This document shows, in pieces, positions 8,614 to 17,584 of a DNA stretch of 64,000 nt. The first letter of the stretch is position 1. Every line of letters begins with the position of its first letter. Both the position numbers and the translations under genes were made by a program. The stretch covers positions 124,001-188,000 of the forward strand of contig NZ_JAFEUL010000006.1 in NCBI RefSeq assembly GCF_016901225.1, given 5' to 3'. Origin of the DNA: Actibacterium sp. 188UL27-1. Its GTDB lineage: Bacteria > Pseudomonadota > Alphaproteobacteria > Rhodobacterales > Rhodobacteraceae. A model generated the notes under the pieces. That model saw only the letters and a program-made list of their open reading frames with translations. It was not told the origin of the DNA and did not search any database.

Positions 8614-10188
8614 CTACGATTTCTGGAACATGGCAAGCATGCGCCGGGTGACCATGAAGCCCCCAAAGATGTTGATACCCGCCATGAACACCGACAAGGC
8701 CGCGAGGATGGTCACGAGAACCGAGCTGGACCCGATCTGGATCAGCGCACCCAGGATGATGATCGACGAGATCGCATTGGTCACCGCCATCAGCGGCGTA
8801 TGCAGGCTGTGGGCCACGTTCCAGATCACCTGGAACCCGATAAAGACCGACAGAACGAAAACAATGAAATGCTGCATGAAACTGGGCGGCGTATAAAGCC
8901 CGGCCAGCAGGATCAGGCCACCACCAATGGCCATCAAGATCACCTGGCTTTTGGTCTGGGCCTTGAACTCGGCAACTTCCTTGGCGCGCTTTTCCTCCGC
9001 CGTCAGTTCCTTGATGGGCTCTTTCTTGGCCTGTACCGCGATGGCGTTGGTCTTGGGCGGTGGCGGCGGGAACGTAACCGCACCCTCATGGGTGATCGTG
9101 GCCCCGCGGATCACGTCATCTTCCATGTTATGGTTGACCTGACCGTCCTTTTCGGGCGTCAGATCCGCCATCATATGCCGGATGTTGTTGGCATAAAGGG
9201 TTGAGGATTGTGTCGCCATGCGGCTGGGGAAATCGGTATAGCCGATGATCGTGACACCATTATCGGTCACGATTTTCTCGTCCATCACCGTCATCTTGCA
9301 GTTGCCGCCCTTTTCGGCGGCCAGGTCCACAATGACGGACCCGGGTTTCATGGCGGCAACCATATCCGGCGTCCACAGCTCTGGTGCCTCGCGGTTGGGG
9401 ATCAGCGCGGTGGTGATGACGATGTCAATGTCGGGTGCCAATTCCCGGAACTTTGCCAACTGGGCTGCCGCAAATTCCGGTGAGGAGACAGAGGCGTAGC
9501 CGCCTGCCTTCGCCCCGTCCTGCTGCTCTTCCTCGAAGTCGAGGAATACGAACTCGGCCCCCATGGATTCGACCTGCTCCGCCACTTCGGGCCGCACGTC
9601 AAAGGCATAGGTGATCGCACCCAGGGAGGTAGACGTTCCGATGGCCGCCAACCCTGCAACACCAGCACCCACGACCAAAACCTTGGCCGGCGGCACCTTG
9701 CCCGCAGCGGTGACCTGCCCAGTGAAGAACCGGCCAAAGTTGTTGCCCGCTTCTATCACGGCCCGGTAGCCCGCGATATTCGCCATCGATGACAGCGCAT
9801 CCATCTTTTGCGCCCGGCTGATCCGCGGCACCATATCCATGGCGATGACATTGGCGCCATGTTCCGCCGCGTTCTTCATCAGCGGCTCATTCGCCGCCGG
9901 ATAGAAGAAAGAGATCAGCGTCTGTCCCTTGGTCAGATATCCAACCTCGGTCTCAGAGGGCGGGCGCACCTTGGCCACGATGTCGGCGGCGGCATAAAGC
10001 GCGCTAGCATCTGCCACCACCTCAACCCCGGCATCGGTATAGGTGGCGTCGTTAAAGCCTGCCTTCTGCCCGGCGCCGCTTTGGACCACGCACTCATATC
10101 CCAGTTTTTGCAGCAGACGGGCGCTGTCGGGGGTCATCGCAACGCGCGCCTCCCCTTCAAACACCTCGGTGGGCGCTCCTATCTTCAC
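8614..10188 (-). CDS. pntA: NAD(P)(+) transhydrogenase alpha subunit
   Basis: Alpha subunit (524 aa) of the same membrane transhydrogenase, in the fused form (NAD-binding domain I plus the membrane part). The N-terminus MKIGAPTEVFEGEARVAMTP is typical of the alanine dehydrogenase/PntA superfamily. The dinucleotide-binding loop is VLVVGAGVAGLAAIGT around residue 170. The domain I signature ALIPNREAPELWT follows. The C-terminal 120 residues hold three to four transmembrane helices, after a charged linker (about residues 375-400, AKKEPIKELTAEEKRAKE). It is the first gene of the pntAB operon. Confidence 0.97.
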   Translation of the reverse strand: MKIGAPTEVFEGEARVAMTPDSARLLQKLGYECVVQSGAGQKAGFNDATYTDAGVEVVADASALYAAADIVAKVRPPSETEVGYLTKGQTLISFFYPAANEPLMKNAAEHGANVIAMDMVPRISRAQKMDALSSMANIAGYRAVIEAGNNFGRFFTGQVTAAGKVPPAKVLVVGAGVAGLAAIGTSTSLGAITYAFDVRPEVAEQVESMGAEFVFLDFEEEQQDGAKAGGYASVSSPEFAAAQLAKFRELAPDIDIVITTALIPNREAPELWTPDMVAAMKPGSVIVDLAAEKGGNCKMTVMDEKIVTDNGVTIIGYTDFPSRMATQSSTLYANNIRHMMADLTPEKDGQVNHNMEDDVIRGATITHEGAVTFPPPPPKTNAIAVQAKKEPIKELTAEEKRAKEVAEFKAQTKSQVILMAIGGGLILLAGLYTPPSFMQHFIVFVLSVFIGFQVIWNVAHSLHTPLMAVTNAISSIIILGALIQIGSSSVLVTILAALSVFMAGINIFGGFMVTRRMLAMFQKS

Positions 10189-10300
10189 GGCGATCTCCCT
10201 CGTTCCAGTCTTTTCCGAGCAAGATGGCTCGCCTCGGCAGGATGTCTAATATCATCCGAAGAAAAGAAACCTCAAGCAACTGACCGTCGCTAACATGCCC

Positions 10301-10750
10301 TCACAACAGCCAACGGGGCGTCTTTTCCGACCAAAGGATGAAGGACGGCCCAAAGCGGCGCTTCAACCGGGTCTCTTCCGGGACAATGAACCGTCGCGTG
10401 ATGATCAAGACAAAGAGCGGCACAAAGATAAGCGATGGCCAAGCGCCCCAATAAAGGCTCAGCCCCGTCAAAACCATCGCATCGCCCAGGTAGATCGGAT
10501 TGCGCGTGCGGCTGAAAATACCTGCCGTAATCAGCGCGTTGGCCTCTTCATGGGGAATGGGTGTGGTTTTATGCTTGCGGAATTCGATCAGGGCCAGGGC
10601 CATCAATAGAACACCACCGCCCACGAGTAGTCCGCAGATCAAGCTAAGGACCGGAAACCGGAATGGCAGTACCGGTAGATAGGTTGCCTGCAACCAGGCA
10701 AGCACCAGAAAACCCACCAACCAGACCGGGGGAATGTCGATCCACTTCAT
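10301..10750 (-). CDS. isoprenylcysteine methyltransferase-like membrane protein
   Basis: A 149-residue integral membrane protein of the ICMT/phospholipid methyltransferase (PEMT) superfamily. Three to four hydrophobic helices are visible. The SAM-binding C-terminal signature is present as GIFSRTRNPIYLGDAMVLTG followed by the acidic EETRLKRRFG. Small bacterial members are mostly of unknown substrate. It stands alone on the minus strand with pntA 112 bp away in the same direction; no terminator is seen between them. Confidence 0.85.
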   Translation of the reverse strand: MKWIDIPPVWLVGFLVLAWLQATYLPVLPFRFPVLSLICGLLVGGGVLLMALALIEFRKHKTTPIPHEEANALITAGIFSRTRNPIYLGDAMVLTGLSLYWGAWPSLIFVPLFVLIITRRFIVPEETRLKRRFGPSFILWSEKTPRWLL

Positions 10751-10938
10751 TGCCCAACTCCACCAATCATGCTTTCACATCCTATGCAGAAACCATGCAC
10801 ATGCCATGCATACGATCTGTGCGGCCCGGAAAGGGTTTCGTCACACCTGTGTGACACCGCCTGTTCGTTGCACCCATTCAGATCTCCTCAGTGCAACGCA
10901 GGCCTTGGAGAGAGCAGGCCGTGGATACGCCGCGACTA

Positions 10939-11613
10939 TCAACAGTCGGGCAAATAAGAAACGTGCTGGTCTAGAAATTCACGAAGGTCTTTTGCAATTG
11001 GCATCCACTTGGCCGGGTTCGGCTCGCGCATGAAAGTTGTTACTCCGAGCTGAACGGGATCGATACGGTGATCGAGCATCATAGAACTACAGATGCCCGT
11101 TGCTTCGGGGCGGCACCGCACGATGACGTTCTCGTTCGATCCAGGAGCCGAGTGAAAGGCTTCCTCATTGTGCCCGACAATAGTGCAGCTTCCATTTCCG
11201 TCGACCTGCCGAACAAATCCCGCCACGCCATCGGTGAAGCTACACTGGCCAAAGTATGAGCCTGAGTATGAGCGAAGTGTTCTGATCATGCTTGCTGAGG
11301 AAATAGACATCGAGATGCTCTCGCTCGCAGATGGCAGGTCAAGATCAAAACTTGTCGCTTCTAGAAAGAAACCGCGAGGTGCCTGCATGCTGAACCGCCG
11401 CGCTGTGCGAACATCGGTCACTTCGGGAGCGGAGGTGTCGACGCTCAAGCAAATGTCGTTCTCGAAGTATAAGATCTTGGCACTGCGTTCCTCCGAGGAC
11501 GTGACCAAAGTCGACGCCAGCAAGAACGCAACCGCGAGAGACACCATGGCGTAAGCCATTGACCGCTTGGGGTCACGGTGACCGAGAGCCGACCGCTTAG
11601 CCAACACGCGCAC
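10939..11613 (-). CDS. hypothetical secreted or membrane-anchored protein
   Basis: Unrecognised protein of up to 224 residues. An N-terminal basic stretch (KRSALGHRDPKRS) precedes one hydrophobic segment (AYAMVSLAVAFLLASTLV), so it is probably exported or anchored with the rest in the periplasm. The body contains several Cys residues (about seven) that could form disulfides. The start is uncertain: a GTG at 11613 keeps the basic region but overlaps phnM by 17 bp, while the ATG at 11559 gives 206 residues and no overlap. Neither has a good ribosome-binding site. It lies directly downstream of phnM in the same direction, but nothing links it to phosphonate metabolism. Confidence 0.55.
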   Translation of the reverse strand: MRVLAKRSALGHRDPKRSMAYAMVSLAVAFLLASTLVTSSEERSAKILYFENDICLSVDTSAPEVTDVRTARRFSMQAPRGFFLEATSFDLDLPSASESISMSISSASMIRTLRSYSGSYFGQCSFTDGVAGFVRQVDGNGSCTIVGHNEEAFHSAPGSNENVIVRCRPEATGICSSMMLDHRIDPVQLGVTTFMREPNPAKWMPIAKDLREFLDQHVSYLPDC

Positions 11614-12742
11614 CCGAAACCCAGACGCCGCGCAGGGTGGCGATACCGGCGATGCGGCGCAGTCGGATCAGGTCCGCGCGCAGGCCAGGGGCAATCACAC
11701 CCCGGTCGGTCAGCCCGGTGGCCCGGGCGGGCGCTGCGGTGACAGTGGCAAGGCCGCGGGCCGTGTCGTCCCACAGGTCGGCCAGTTGCATGGCCGCTGT
11801 CAGCAAGGCGGCGGGCACGTAATCGGAGGAAAGCACATCCAGCAGGTCCGCCTGGGCCAGATCCGCCGCCGCCACATTCCCGGAATGGGATCCGCCCCGG
11901 ATCAGGTTGGGTGCGCCCATCATCACCTGAATATCGGCGCCATGGCAGGCGGCGGCTGCCTCTTGGGTTGTGGGAAACTCTGCCAGCTTCACCCCATAGC
12001 CCGCTGATATACCTACCTGCTCCGTGGTGGTGTCGTCATGACTTGCCAGGAGGGCACCCAATTTCTGTGCCGTGGCCACCGTTGCAGCCTCGTGGGCCTG
12101 ACCCAGCTCGGCATGCAACTCCTCCAAGTAGCGGCAATACTCATCGAACGCATCCTGCGCCATCCCACTTTTGCCGCGCACATAGGCCTCGAACTTTGAG
12201 ATATCACGGAACTGCCGCTGGCCCGGTGTGTGATCCATCAGGCTGATGATGCCAATGCGATCTTCGCAGCCAAACTCTGCCAACTCATCGATCAGGGTTT
12301 CCGAGCAGGTCTCCGCCCGCAGGTGCAGGTGGTGGCTGATCTTCAAGGCACCGGCGGCCCGCATCTCAAGGATTTCGGTTGCCATGGAACGGGCGTATTT
12401 TGCGTAACCGCCCTTGGTATGGGTCAGGATGGAGCCGACGCGGATTGCATCGAACACGGTCGTCACCCCACAACCCGCCAGTTCGGCATCATGGGCGACG
12501 ATGGCGGGGCCATGGGGCCATTCGACCTTGGGGCGGGGCTGGATGTGACGCTCCAGATTGTCGGTGTGCAGCTCGATCAGGCCCGGTGCCAGCAGATCAC
12601 CGTCACAATCCAGCGCACCTAGCGGCACCGCAGCCCCCTGCGCGATCTCGGCAATCATCCCGTCGCGCACCACCAGGCTTCCGGTGATCACCTCATCCGC
12701 CAGCACGATTTGGGCATTGGCAAAGACGGTTTCTTTTGTCAT
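11597..12742 (-). CDS. phnM: alpha-D-ribose 1-methylphosphonate 5-triphosphate diphosphatase
   Basis: PhnM, an amidohydrolase-fold enzyme (381 aa) that removes diphosphate from ribose 1-methylphosphonate 5-triphosphate in the C-P lyase pathway. Visible features are the amidohydrolase opening LLAPGLIELHTDN (PhnM has HTDN where many relatives have HxH), VFDAIRVGS, the HHLHLRAE segment with metal-ligand His residues, and SLMDHTPGQRQF, then ASHDDTT and SDYVPAALL near the C-terminus. The start at 12742 (MTKETVFAN) matches the family N-terminus. It is separated from phnN by the opposite-strand DUF1045 gene, so it is transcribed from its own promoter in the 52-bp divergent gap. Confidence 0.95.
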   Translation of the reverse strand: MTKETVFANAQIVLADEVITGSLVVRDGMIAEIAQGAAVPLGALDCDGDLLAPGLIELHTDNLERHIQPRPKVEWPHGPAIVAHDAELAGCGVTTVFDAIRVGSILTHTKGGYAKYARSMATEILEMRAAGALKISHHLHLRAETCSETLIDELAEFGCEDRIGIISLMDHTPGQRQFRDISKFEAYVRGKSGMAQDAFDEYCRYLEELHAELGQAHEAATVATAQKLGALLASHDDTTTEQVGISAGYGVKLAEFPTTQEAAAACHGADIQVMMGAPNLIRGGSHSGNVAAADLAQADLLDVLSSDYVPAALLTAAMQLADLWDDTARGLATVTAAPARATGLTDRGVIAPGLRADLIRLRRIAGIATLRGVWVSGARVG

Positions 12743-12794
12743 CGCGGCGTTACGGTTGACCTGCATCTGGGGCACCTTGAACATGGGGAACGAT

Positions 12795-13481
12795 ATGGAC
12801 GGGTTCACGCGGTACGCGATCTATTTCACGCCGACGGGCGGCTTGGCCAGCTTTGGCGCGGCCTGGTTGGGATGGGACAATGCCACCGGCACGGAGGTGG
12901 CCCATCCGCAGATTGACGGTCTGCCCCGCCCGGTCGCCCAGATCACCGACAGACCCCGCAAATACGGCTTTCACGGCACGATCAAACCGCCCTTTCACTT
13001 GGCCAAGGATAAGGTGGCCACCGCGCTGGAGGCGGAGACGCGTGCGCTGTGCGCTCGGCTGAAACCAGTGGAGTTGGACGGGCTGCAACTGGCACAACTT
13101 GGCCAGTTTCTGGCGGTGATCCCGGACGGTGACACAACGGCGTTGGCCAGGCTGGCCGCAACCTTTGTCGAAGAGCTGGACCATTTCCGCGCCCCGCCCA
13201 GCGAGGCAGAGTTGGCACGGCGGCGTGGATCGCAGTTGAGCCCCCCGCAGGAGGACAACCTGGCCCGCTGGGGATATCCCTATGTCATGGATCAGTTTCG
13301 GTTCCACCTGACACTTTCGGGACCGATGGAGCCCGCAGATCTGACGGCCACCCACCGGGCGCTGGACCCGTATCTGGCACCGCACCTGACCCGGCCCTAC
13401 CGGATCGACACGATGTCCCTTTTGGGAGCGGACCAGGCGGGCCGGTTCCATATCATCCATCGCTATACCCTAGCCGGTTGA
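12795..13481 (+). CDS. DUF1045 protein, 2H phosphoesterase-like, phosphonate-associated
   Basis: A 228-residue DUF1045 protein, a family found almost only in phosphonate operons. The fold is 2H phosphoesterase: two H-x-T motifs are seen, HGTIKPPFHL near residue 60 and FHLTLSG near residue 172. It may act on a cyclic-phosphate ribose intermediate, a job done by PhnP in E. coli, which is absent from this window; that is an inference. The ATG at 12795 is preferred over 12783 because GGGGA lies 5 bases before it. It is divergent from phnM, and its 3' end overlaps the convergent phnN end by 19 bp. Confidence 0.88.
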   Translation: MDGFTRYAIYFTPTGGLASFGAAWLGWDNATGTEVAHPQIDGLPRPVAQITDRPRKYGFHGTIKPPFHLAKDKVATALEAETRALCARLKPVELDGLQLAQLGQFLAVIPDGDTTALARLAATFVEELDHFRAPPSEAELARRRGSQLSPPQEDNLARWGYPYVMDQFRFHLTLSGPMEPADLTATHRALDPYLAPHLTRPYRIDTMSLLGADQAGRFHIIHRYTLAG

Positions 13482-14005
13482 AGGGCGGCCAGGATCTGGG
13501 CCACGGCCTGATCGACGGTGCCTTCATTCACGATATCCGTGACGGCCAAGCCCGGCGGAAACTGGGCGGGCTTGCGCGACAGGCGTTTCAGGATCTGTTC
13601 GGGCGTCTCCCGCCCCCGCCCGGCCAGGCGCGCCGCCAGAACCTCGGGCGATGCGGTGATGTTGAGGACATGCAGCGTTGGGAACTGCGCGGCCGCCTGG
13701 GCCAGCACACCGCGCGACAGATTGACCAGGGCCAGACGGCCATCGGCCAGAACCTCTCCCACGGCAGAGGGGATGCCGTAATAGAGCCCATGGGCTCCCC
13801 AGCGCAGCACGAAAGCGCCCGCAGCGGCACGCCTTTCGAATTCAGTAACCGAGACGCCCTCGAACATCTCTCCCCCGGCCTCGGTCGGCCGGGTGATGAT
13901 CCGACGCACCAGATGGCTGTTCGGCAGCCGGGCATGGACCGCCTCCATCAGCGTGTCCTTGCCCGCACCGGACGGGCCGACAAAAGCGGCGAGCGGTCCC
14001 ACCAT
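13463..14005 (-). CDS. phnN: ribose 1,5-bisphosphate phosphokinase
   Basis: PhnN (180 aa, usual length) phosphorylates ribose 1,5-bisphosphate to PRPP, closing the C-P lyase pathway. The guanylate-kinase-like P-loop is FVGPSGAGKDTLM at residues 8-20, followed by RRIITRP. The ATG at 14005 lies one base after the phnL stop codon (TGATATG), which sets the start and indicates translational coupling. It is the last gene of the phnG-to-phnN minus-strand operon. Its stop overlaps the end of the DUF1045 gene on the other strand. Confidence 0.94.
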   Translation of the reverse strand: MVGPLAAFVGPSGAGKDTLMEAVHARLPNSHLVRRIITRPTEAGGEMFEGVSVTEFERRAAAGAFVLRWGAHGLYYGIPSAVGEVLADGRLALVNLSRGVLAQAAAQFPTLHVLNITASPEVLAARLAGRGRETPEQILKRLSRKPAQFPPGLAVTDIVNEGTVDQAVAQILAALQPARV

Positions 14006-14006
14006 A

Positions 14007-14696
14007 TCAGGCCGCCTTTGGGGTGAAGGCCGAGACATCGACCTCCCGGTCACAAACCCGGCTGCGTGCGCCATGGTCATGGAAGATGCCCAGAATGGCG
14101 GCGCCGCGGGCCTTTGCCTCTTCGATCAGGGTCAGCACGGTATCGCGATTTTGCGAGTCAAGGCTGGCCGTGGGCTCATCCAGCAGCAAGGCGGGAAAGG
14201 TATGGGCAAAGCCGCGGGCAATGTTGACCCGCTGCTGCTCTCCGCCCGAGAAGGTCGTGGGCGACAGGGTCCAGAGCCGCTCAGGAATGTTGAGCCGGGC
14301 CAGCAGATCCGCCGCCCGCGCCTGGGCCCGATCCGGGTCAGTGCCGATTTGCAACAGCGGCTCTGCCACCACCTGCAGCGTCGGCACCCGGGGCACCACG
14401 CGCAGGAACTGGCTGACATATCCCAGCACCGTACGCCGCAGTTCCAGGATTTGGCGCGGTTCGGCCTGCACAATATCGACACCAGCGACCCGGATCGTGC
14501 CAGCCTGGGCCAGGTAATTGCCGTAGATCATGCGCATCAGGGTCGATTTGCCCGCCCCTGACATGCCGGTCAGGGCCACGCATTCCCCGGGATAAACGCG
14601 CAAATCCGCCCCTGCCATGACCGGGATGACCGCGCCGCCCTGATTGTGCAGCGTGAATGATTTGCCGACATTTTCAATGGATATCGTGGGATCCAT
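14007..14696 (-). CDS. phnL: C-P lyase subunit PhnL (ABC ATPase-like)
   Basis: PhnL (229 aa), an ABC-type ATPase-like protein that works with PhnG, PhnH and PhnI in forming the ribose-methylphosphonate intermediate. Walker A is GMSGAGKST near residues 43-51, the signature is LSPTTFSGGEQQRVNIARG, and Walker B is ALLLDEPTASLD. The ATG at 14696 is preceded by GGGAGGG at good spacing. phnN follows after one base. The ABC signature is FSGGE, typical of PhnL. Confidence 0.94.
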   Translation of the reverse strand: MDPTISIENVGKSFTLHNQGGAVIPVMAGADLRVYPGECVALTGMSGAGKSTLMRMIYGNYLAQAGTIRVAGVDIVQAEPRQILELRRTVLGYVSQFLRVVPRVPTLQVVAEPLLQIGTDPDRAQARAADLLARLNIPERLWTLSPTTFSGGEQQRVNIARGFAHTFPALLLDEPTASLDSQNRDTVLTLIEEAKARGAAILGIFHDHGARSRVCDREVDVSAFTPKAA

Positions 14697-14794
14697 CACA
14701 GCCCTCCCTTGCAACAGAAAAAAGATCAATCAGCATGATGGCCCGCGTTCGCGGATGGCGCTGGCTTGCCAGGTTCGGGAGGCAGGACACGGCA

Positions 14795-15565
14795 TCAAAC
14801 CTGCAAAACGGATGAGACAAGGAGCTGGGTATAGGCGTGTTGTGGATCGTCCAGCACCTGATCGGTCAGGCCGGTTTCCACCACATGCCCTGATTTCATC
14901 ACCATCAGTCGGTCCGCGAGAAGGCGCACGACCGCCAGATCGTGCGTGACGATGACGGCGCTGAGGCCCATTTGCCGGACGAGCCCGCGCAGCAAGTCAA
15001 GAAGGCGCGCCTGCACGCTGACATCCAGCCCGCCGGTAGGTTCGTCCATAAAGACCAGCCGAGGCCCCGTCACCAGGTTGCGGGCGATCTGCAGCCGCTG
15101 CTGCATGCCGCCAGAAAAGGCGCGGGGTTTGTCATCGATCCGGTCCGCGGCGATCTCCACCCGGCCCAGCCAGTCTGTGGCGCTTTCGCGGATCTCACCG
15201 TAATGGCGAGCGCCCACTGCCATCAGCCGTTCGCCGACATTGCCGCCCGCGCTGATCCCCATACGCAGCCCGTCGCGCGGATTCTGGTGGACAAAGGCCC
15301 AGTCGGTGCGACCCAGCATGCGGCGTTCGGGCTCAGACATCTGTACGGTGTCTTTTAGACCATCGGCGCGGGTGTCAAACAGGACCTCGCCCGTATCGGG
15401 TGGGACGTGACCGGCCAAACAGTTGAGCAAGGTGGATTTGCCAGAGCCGCTTTCGCCGACGATCCCCATGACCTCACCCGGGAACAGGTTGAACGCAACA
15501 TCGGTGCAACCGACGCGCTGACCGTAGAATTTGGACAGGTCGGTGACGCGTAAGAGCGGGGTCAT
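14795..15565 (-). CDS. phnK: C-P lyase subunit PhnK (ABC ATPase-like)
   Basis: PhnK (256 aa), an ABC-type ATPase that docks on the PhnGHIJ core complex. Walker A is GESGSGKSTLL, the signature is FSGGMQQRLQIARN, Walker B is LVFMDEPTGGLD, and the switch His is in VTHDL. GGAGG lies 10 bases before the ATG at 15565. The start overlaps the stop of the NIPSNAP gene by 4 bp. A 98-bp gap separates it from phnL. No membrane partner is encoded nearby, in keeping with its role in a catalytic complex instead of transport. Confidence 0.94.
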   Translation of the reverse strand: MTPLLRVTDLSKFYGQRVGCTDVAFNLFPGEVMGIVGESGSGKSTLLNCLAGHVPPDTGEVLFDTRADGLKDTVQMSEPERRMLGRTDWAFVHQNPRDGLRMGISAGGNVGERLMAVGARHYGEIRESATDWLGRVEIAADRIDDKPRAFSGGMQQRLQIARNLVTGPRLVFMDEPTGGLDVSVQARLLDLLRGLVRQMGLSAVIVTHDLAVVRLLADRLMVMKSGHVVETGLTDQVLDDPQHAYTQLLVSSVLQV

Positions 15566-15900
15566 GCGGTTCCTCCGATCGCGGTTGAGAAGTCGGTGGG
15601 GGTCAGCCCCATATCCTCGATATCCGTCAGAAATTGCCCGTGGCTGGCGCTGGTTTGCGTCTTGACCTGCTGCCATTCCTTGTCGGCCATGAAACAGTCC
15701 CACGCGGCCTGTTGTTCCACGGCATCCTGCCAGGTCAGCAAGTAGACGAAACGCAGGTGATCGGGCGTTTCAGACGTCCACATAGCTTGGATGCGAAAGC
15801 CGTGGCGCGCCATAATGCGCGCGGCATGGTGGCGGAACCGGTCCAGGAACGGCCCCTTATTGGCTGGCGGGACGGTATAGATGCGGAGTTGATTGATCAT
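15562..15900 (-). CDS. NIPSNAP family protein inside the C-P lyase operon
   Basis: A 112-residue NIPSNAP-type ferredoxin-fold protein. It opens with MINQLRIYTVPPANKGPFLD, where the RIY motif is typical, and has VYLLTWQDAVEQQAAWDCF in the second half. The family has no agreed enzymatic role in bacteria. GGGGAG precedes the ATG at 15900, and its stop overlaps the phnK start (ATGA), so it is made together with PhnK. NIPSNAP genes are not part of the canonical phn set, and the coupling suggests a pathway-related job that cannot be named. Confidence 0.8.
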   Translation of the reverse strand: MINQLRIYTVPPANKGPFLDRFRHHAARIMARHGFRIQAMWTSETPDHLRFVYLLTWQDAVEQQAAWDCFMADKEWQQVKTQTSASHGQFLTDIEDMGLTPTDFSTAIGGTA

Positions 15901-15943
15901 CGGGCACTCCCCTTGAGGGTTCGATGCGGGCCTGGAAAACGCA

Positions 15944-16621
15944 TCATGACGGATGCGCCTGCCAGAATGTTGTGATCCGCTGGCTCAGGGCCTGTGGCGC
16001 ATCGGTGTGCAGTTGATGCCCGCCCTCCAGCATGTCGAATTCAGCGCCCGGAATGGTTTCGGCAATCCGTCTGGCCCCGCGATGGATCGGTGTACTGGCG
16101 CAGCCCACCAGAACCAGTGTCGGGCATTGGATGCGGTGCAGCGCGGGCCGCCCATCATAGGCATAGGATGCGGCGAGTGTGTCTTGCAAGGCGCCGCGGC
16201 TCATTTGACCCAAAAGCGCGCTGTGGCGCAGTCCGGCTTGCGCAGGCTGGCCCACCGCCGCCATCTTGGCCGCCCACCGGATCGGGATCCGGCTGTAGAT
16301 CTGCTTGAAGATCCAGGCGGGTACTTTTTGTCCCAGTGTGTCGCGCACAGTGCTGACTGCCTCGATCAGAACAAGGGACGAGACACAGCGCGGCGCACGG
16401 GCCGCGATCTCAAGCGCGACCATCCCGCCCAGGGAATGACCCACAAGGCGAAAGCGTTCGGGCAACGTCGGCAACAGGATCTGGGCAAACCGGTCAACGG
16501 TGGGCGGTGTCGCGCGGGGTGCGGCCCCGTGGCCCGGCAGATCCGGCGTCAGGTCGGCGGGGAAACCTTCCCAGATTTGCCCCGCAGATCCCGCACCGTG
16601 GATCCAGACAGACGGGATCAC
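15944..16621 (-). CDS. alpha/beta hydrolase inside the C-P lyase operon
   Basis: A 225-residue alpha/beta-fold hydrolase. It has the oxyanion motif WIHGAG at the very N-terminus, the nucleophile elbow LVGHSLGGM near residue 77, and the catalytic His in GGHQLH near the end. The canonical acid position after the seventh strand reads GCASTPI with no Asp, so the acid may lie elsewhere. The GTG at 16621 overlaps the phnJ stop codon (GTGA), which fixes the start and couples it to PhnJ. An esterase or phosphonate-ester role is possible but unproven. The NIPSNAP gene follows after 43 bp. Confidence 0.82.
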   Translation of the reverse strand: MIPSVWIHGAGSAGQIWEGFPADLTPDLPGHGAAPRATPPTVDRFAQILLPTLPERFRLVGHSLGGMVALEIAARAPRCVSSLVLIEAVSTVRDTLGQKVPAWIFKQIYSRIPIRWAAKMAAVGQPAQAGLRHSALLGQMSRGALQDTLAASYAYDGRPALHRIQCPTLVLVGCASTPIHRGARRIAETIPGAEFDMLEGGHQLHTDAPQALSQRITTFWQAHPS

Positions 16622-17487
16622 TCCGCAGCCTCCGGCAGCGCGGTGCCCAGCCGCCCGACATGGCCTGCCGCCCGGCGGCACCGGCAGAAATCAGTGTCGG
16701 AGCAGACAAACATTCGGCCCCCCGCATCGTCGATGATGACCTCATCAAGATAGCTGGTCTCGGAACCACATAGATCGCAGGCATGGTCGGCTTTGGTCGG
16801 CTCAAACGGGTGATCGTCGAAATCGAGGCTGACCACATCCGTGTAAGGCGGCACAGCATAGATGCGCTGCTCGCGCCCCGCGCCGAACAGTTGGATCGCC
16901 GCCATGTTGAGTTTCGGGTTGTCGAATTTCGGGATGGGCGAGGGATCCATCACATACCGCCCCTCGACCTTGACCGGATAGGCGTAGGACGTCGCGATAT
17001 GGCCGTGTTGGGCGATGTCTTCGTAGAGCTTCACATGCATAAGGCCGTAATCTTCAAGGCTGTGCATCTTACGCGTTTCAGTCTCGCGCGGCTCCAAAAA
17101 GCGCAGTGGTTCCGGGATCGGGACCTGGTAGACGAGGATTTGACCTTCGGCCAGGTCCTGTTCCGGGATCCGGTGACGGGTCTGTATGACGGTCGCGTCC
17201 GCCGTGGCCTCGGTCACGCGTACCTGGGCCGTGCGCTCAAAGAACTTGCGGATCGAGACCGCGTTGGTGGTGTCATCGGCGCCCTGATCGATGACCTTGA
17301 ACGTATCATCCGGTGTCAGCACGGCGGCAGAGACCTGGACCCCGCCCGTACCCCAGCCATAGGGCATGGGCATTTCGCGGCTGGCGAATGGCACCTGATA
17401 ACCGGGAATGGCAATGCCCTTAAGGATGGCCCGGCGGATCATCCGCTTGGTCTGCTCATCAAGATAGGCGTAGTTATACTCGGTCAT
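16618..17487 (-). CDS. phnJ: alpha-D-ribose 1-methylphosphonate 5-phosphate C-P lyase
   Basis: PhnJ (289 aa), the radical-SAM enzyme that breaks the carbon-phosphorus bond, releasing the alkane (methane from methylphosphonate) and ribose cyclic phosphate. The N-terminus YAYLDEQTKRMIRRAILKGI and the IPGYQVPFASREMPMPYGWG region are family hallmarks. The unusual iron-sulfur site near the C-terminus is present as CDLCG followed by CSDTDFCRC, supplying the four expected Cys. The ATG at 17487 begins MTEYNYAYLD. It is separated from phnI by 625 bp that hold a DUF559 reading frame. Confidence 0.96.
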   Translation of the reverse strand: MTEYNYAYLDEQTKRMIRRAILKGIAIPGYQVPFASREMPMPYGWGTGGVQVSAAVLTPDDTFKVIDQGADDTTNAVSIRKFFERTAQVRVTEATADATVIQTRHRIPEQDLAEGQILVYQVPIPEPLRFLEPRETETRKMHSLEDYGLMHVKLYEDIAQHGHIATSYAYPVKVEGRYVMDPSPIPKFDNPKLNMAAIQLFGAGREQRIYAVPPYTDVVSLDFDDHPFEPTKADHACDLCGSETSYLDEVIIDDAGGRMFVCSDTDFCRCRRAAGHVGRLGTALPEAAE

Positions 17488-17584
17488 GGCAGCGGGCCTT
17501 CATGGTATAACGGGGTCGGGTCTGAGATATGGATTGTATCTGTCGGACCGATGTGATGCCCGGAGCATGGACGCTGTATGGCAA

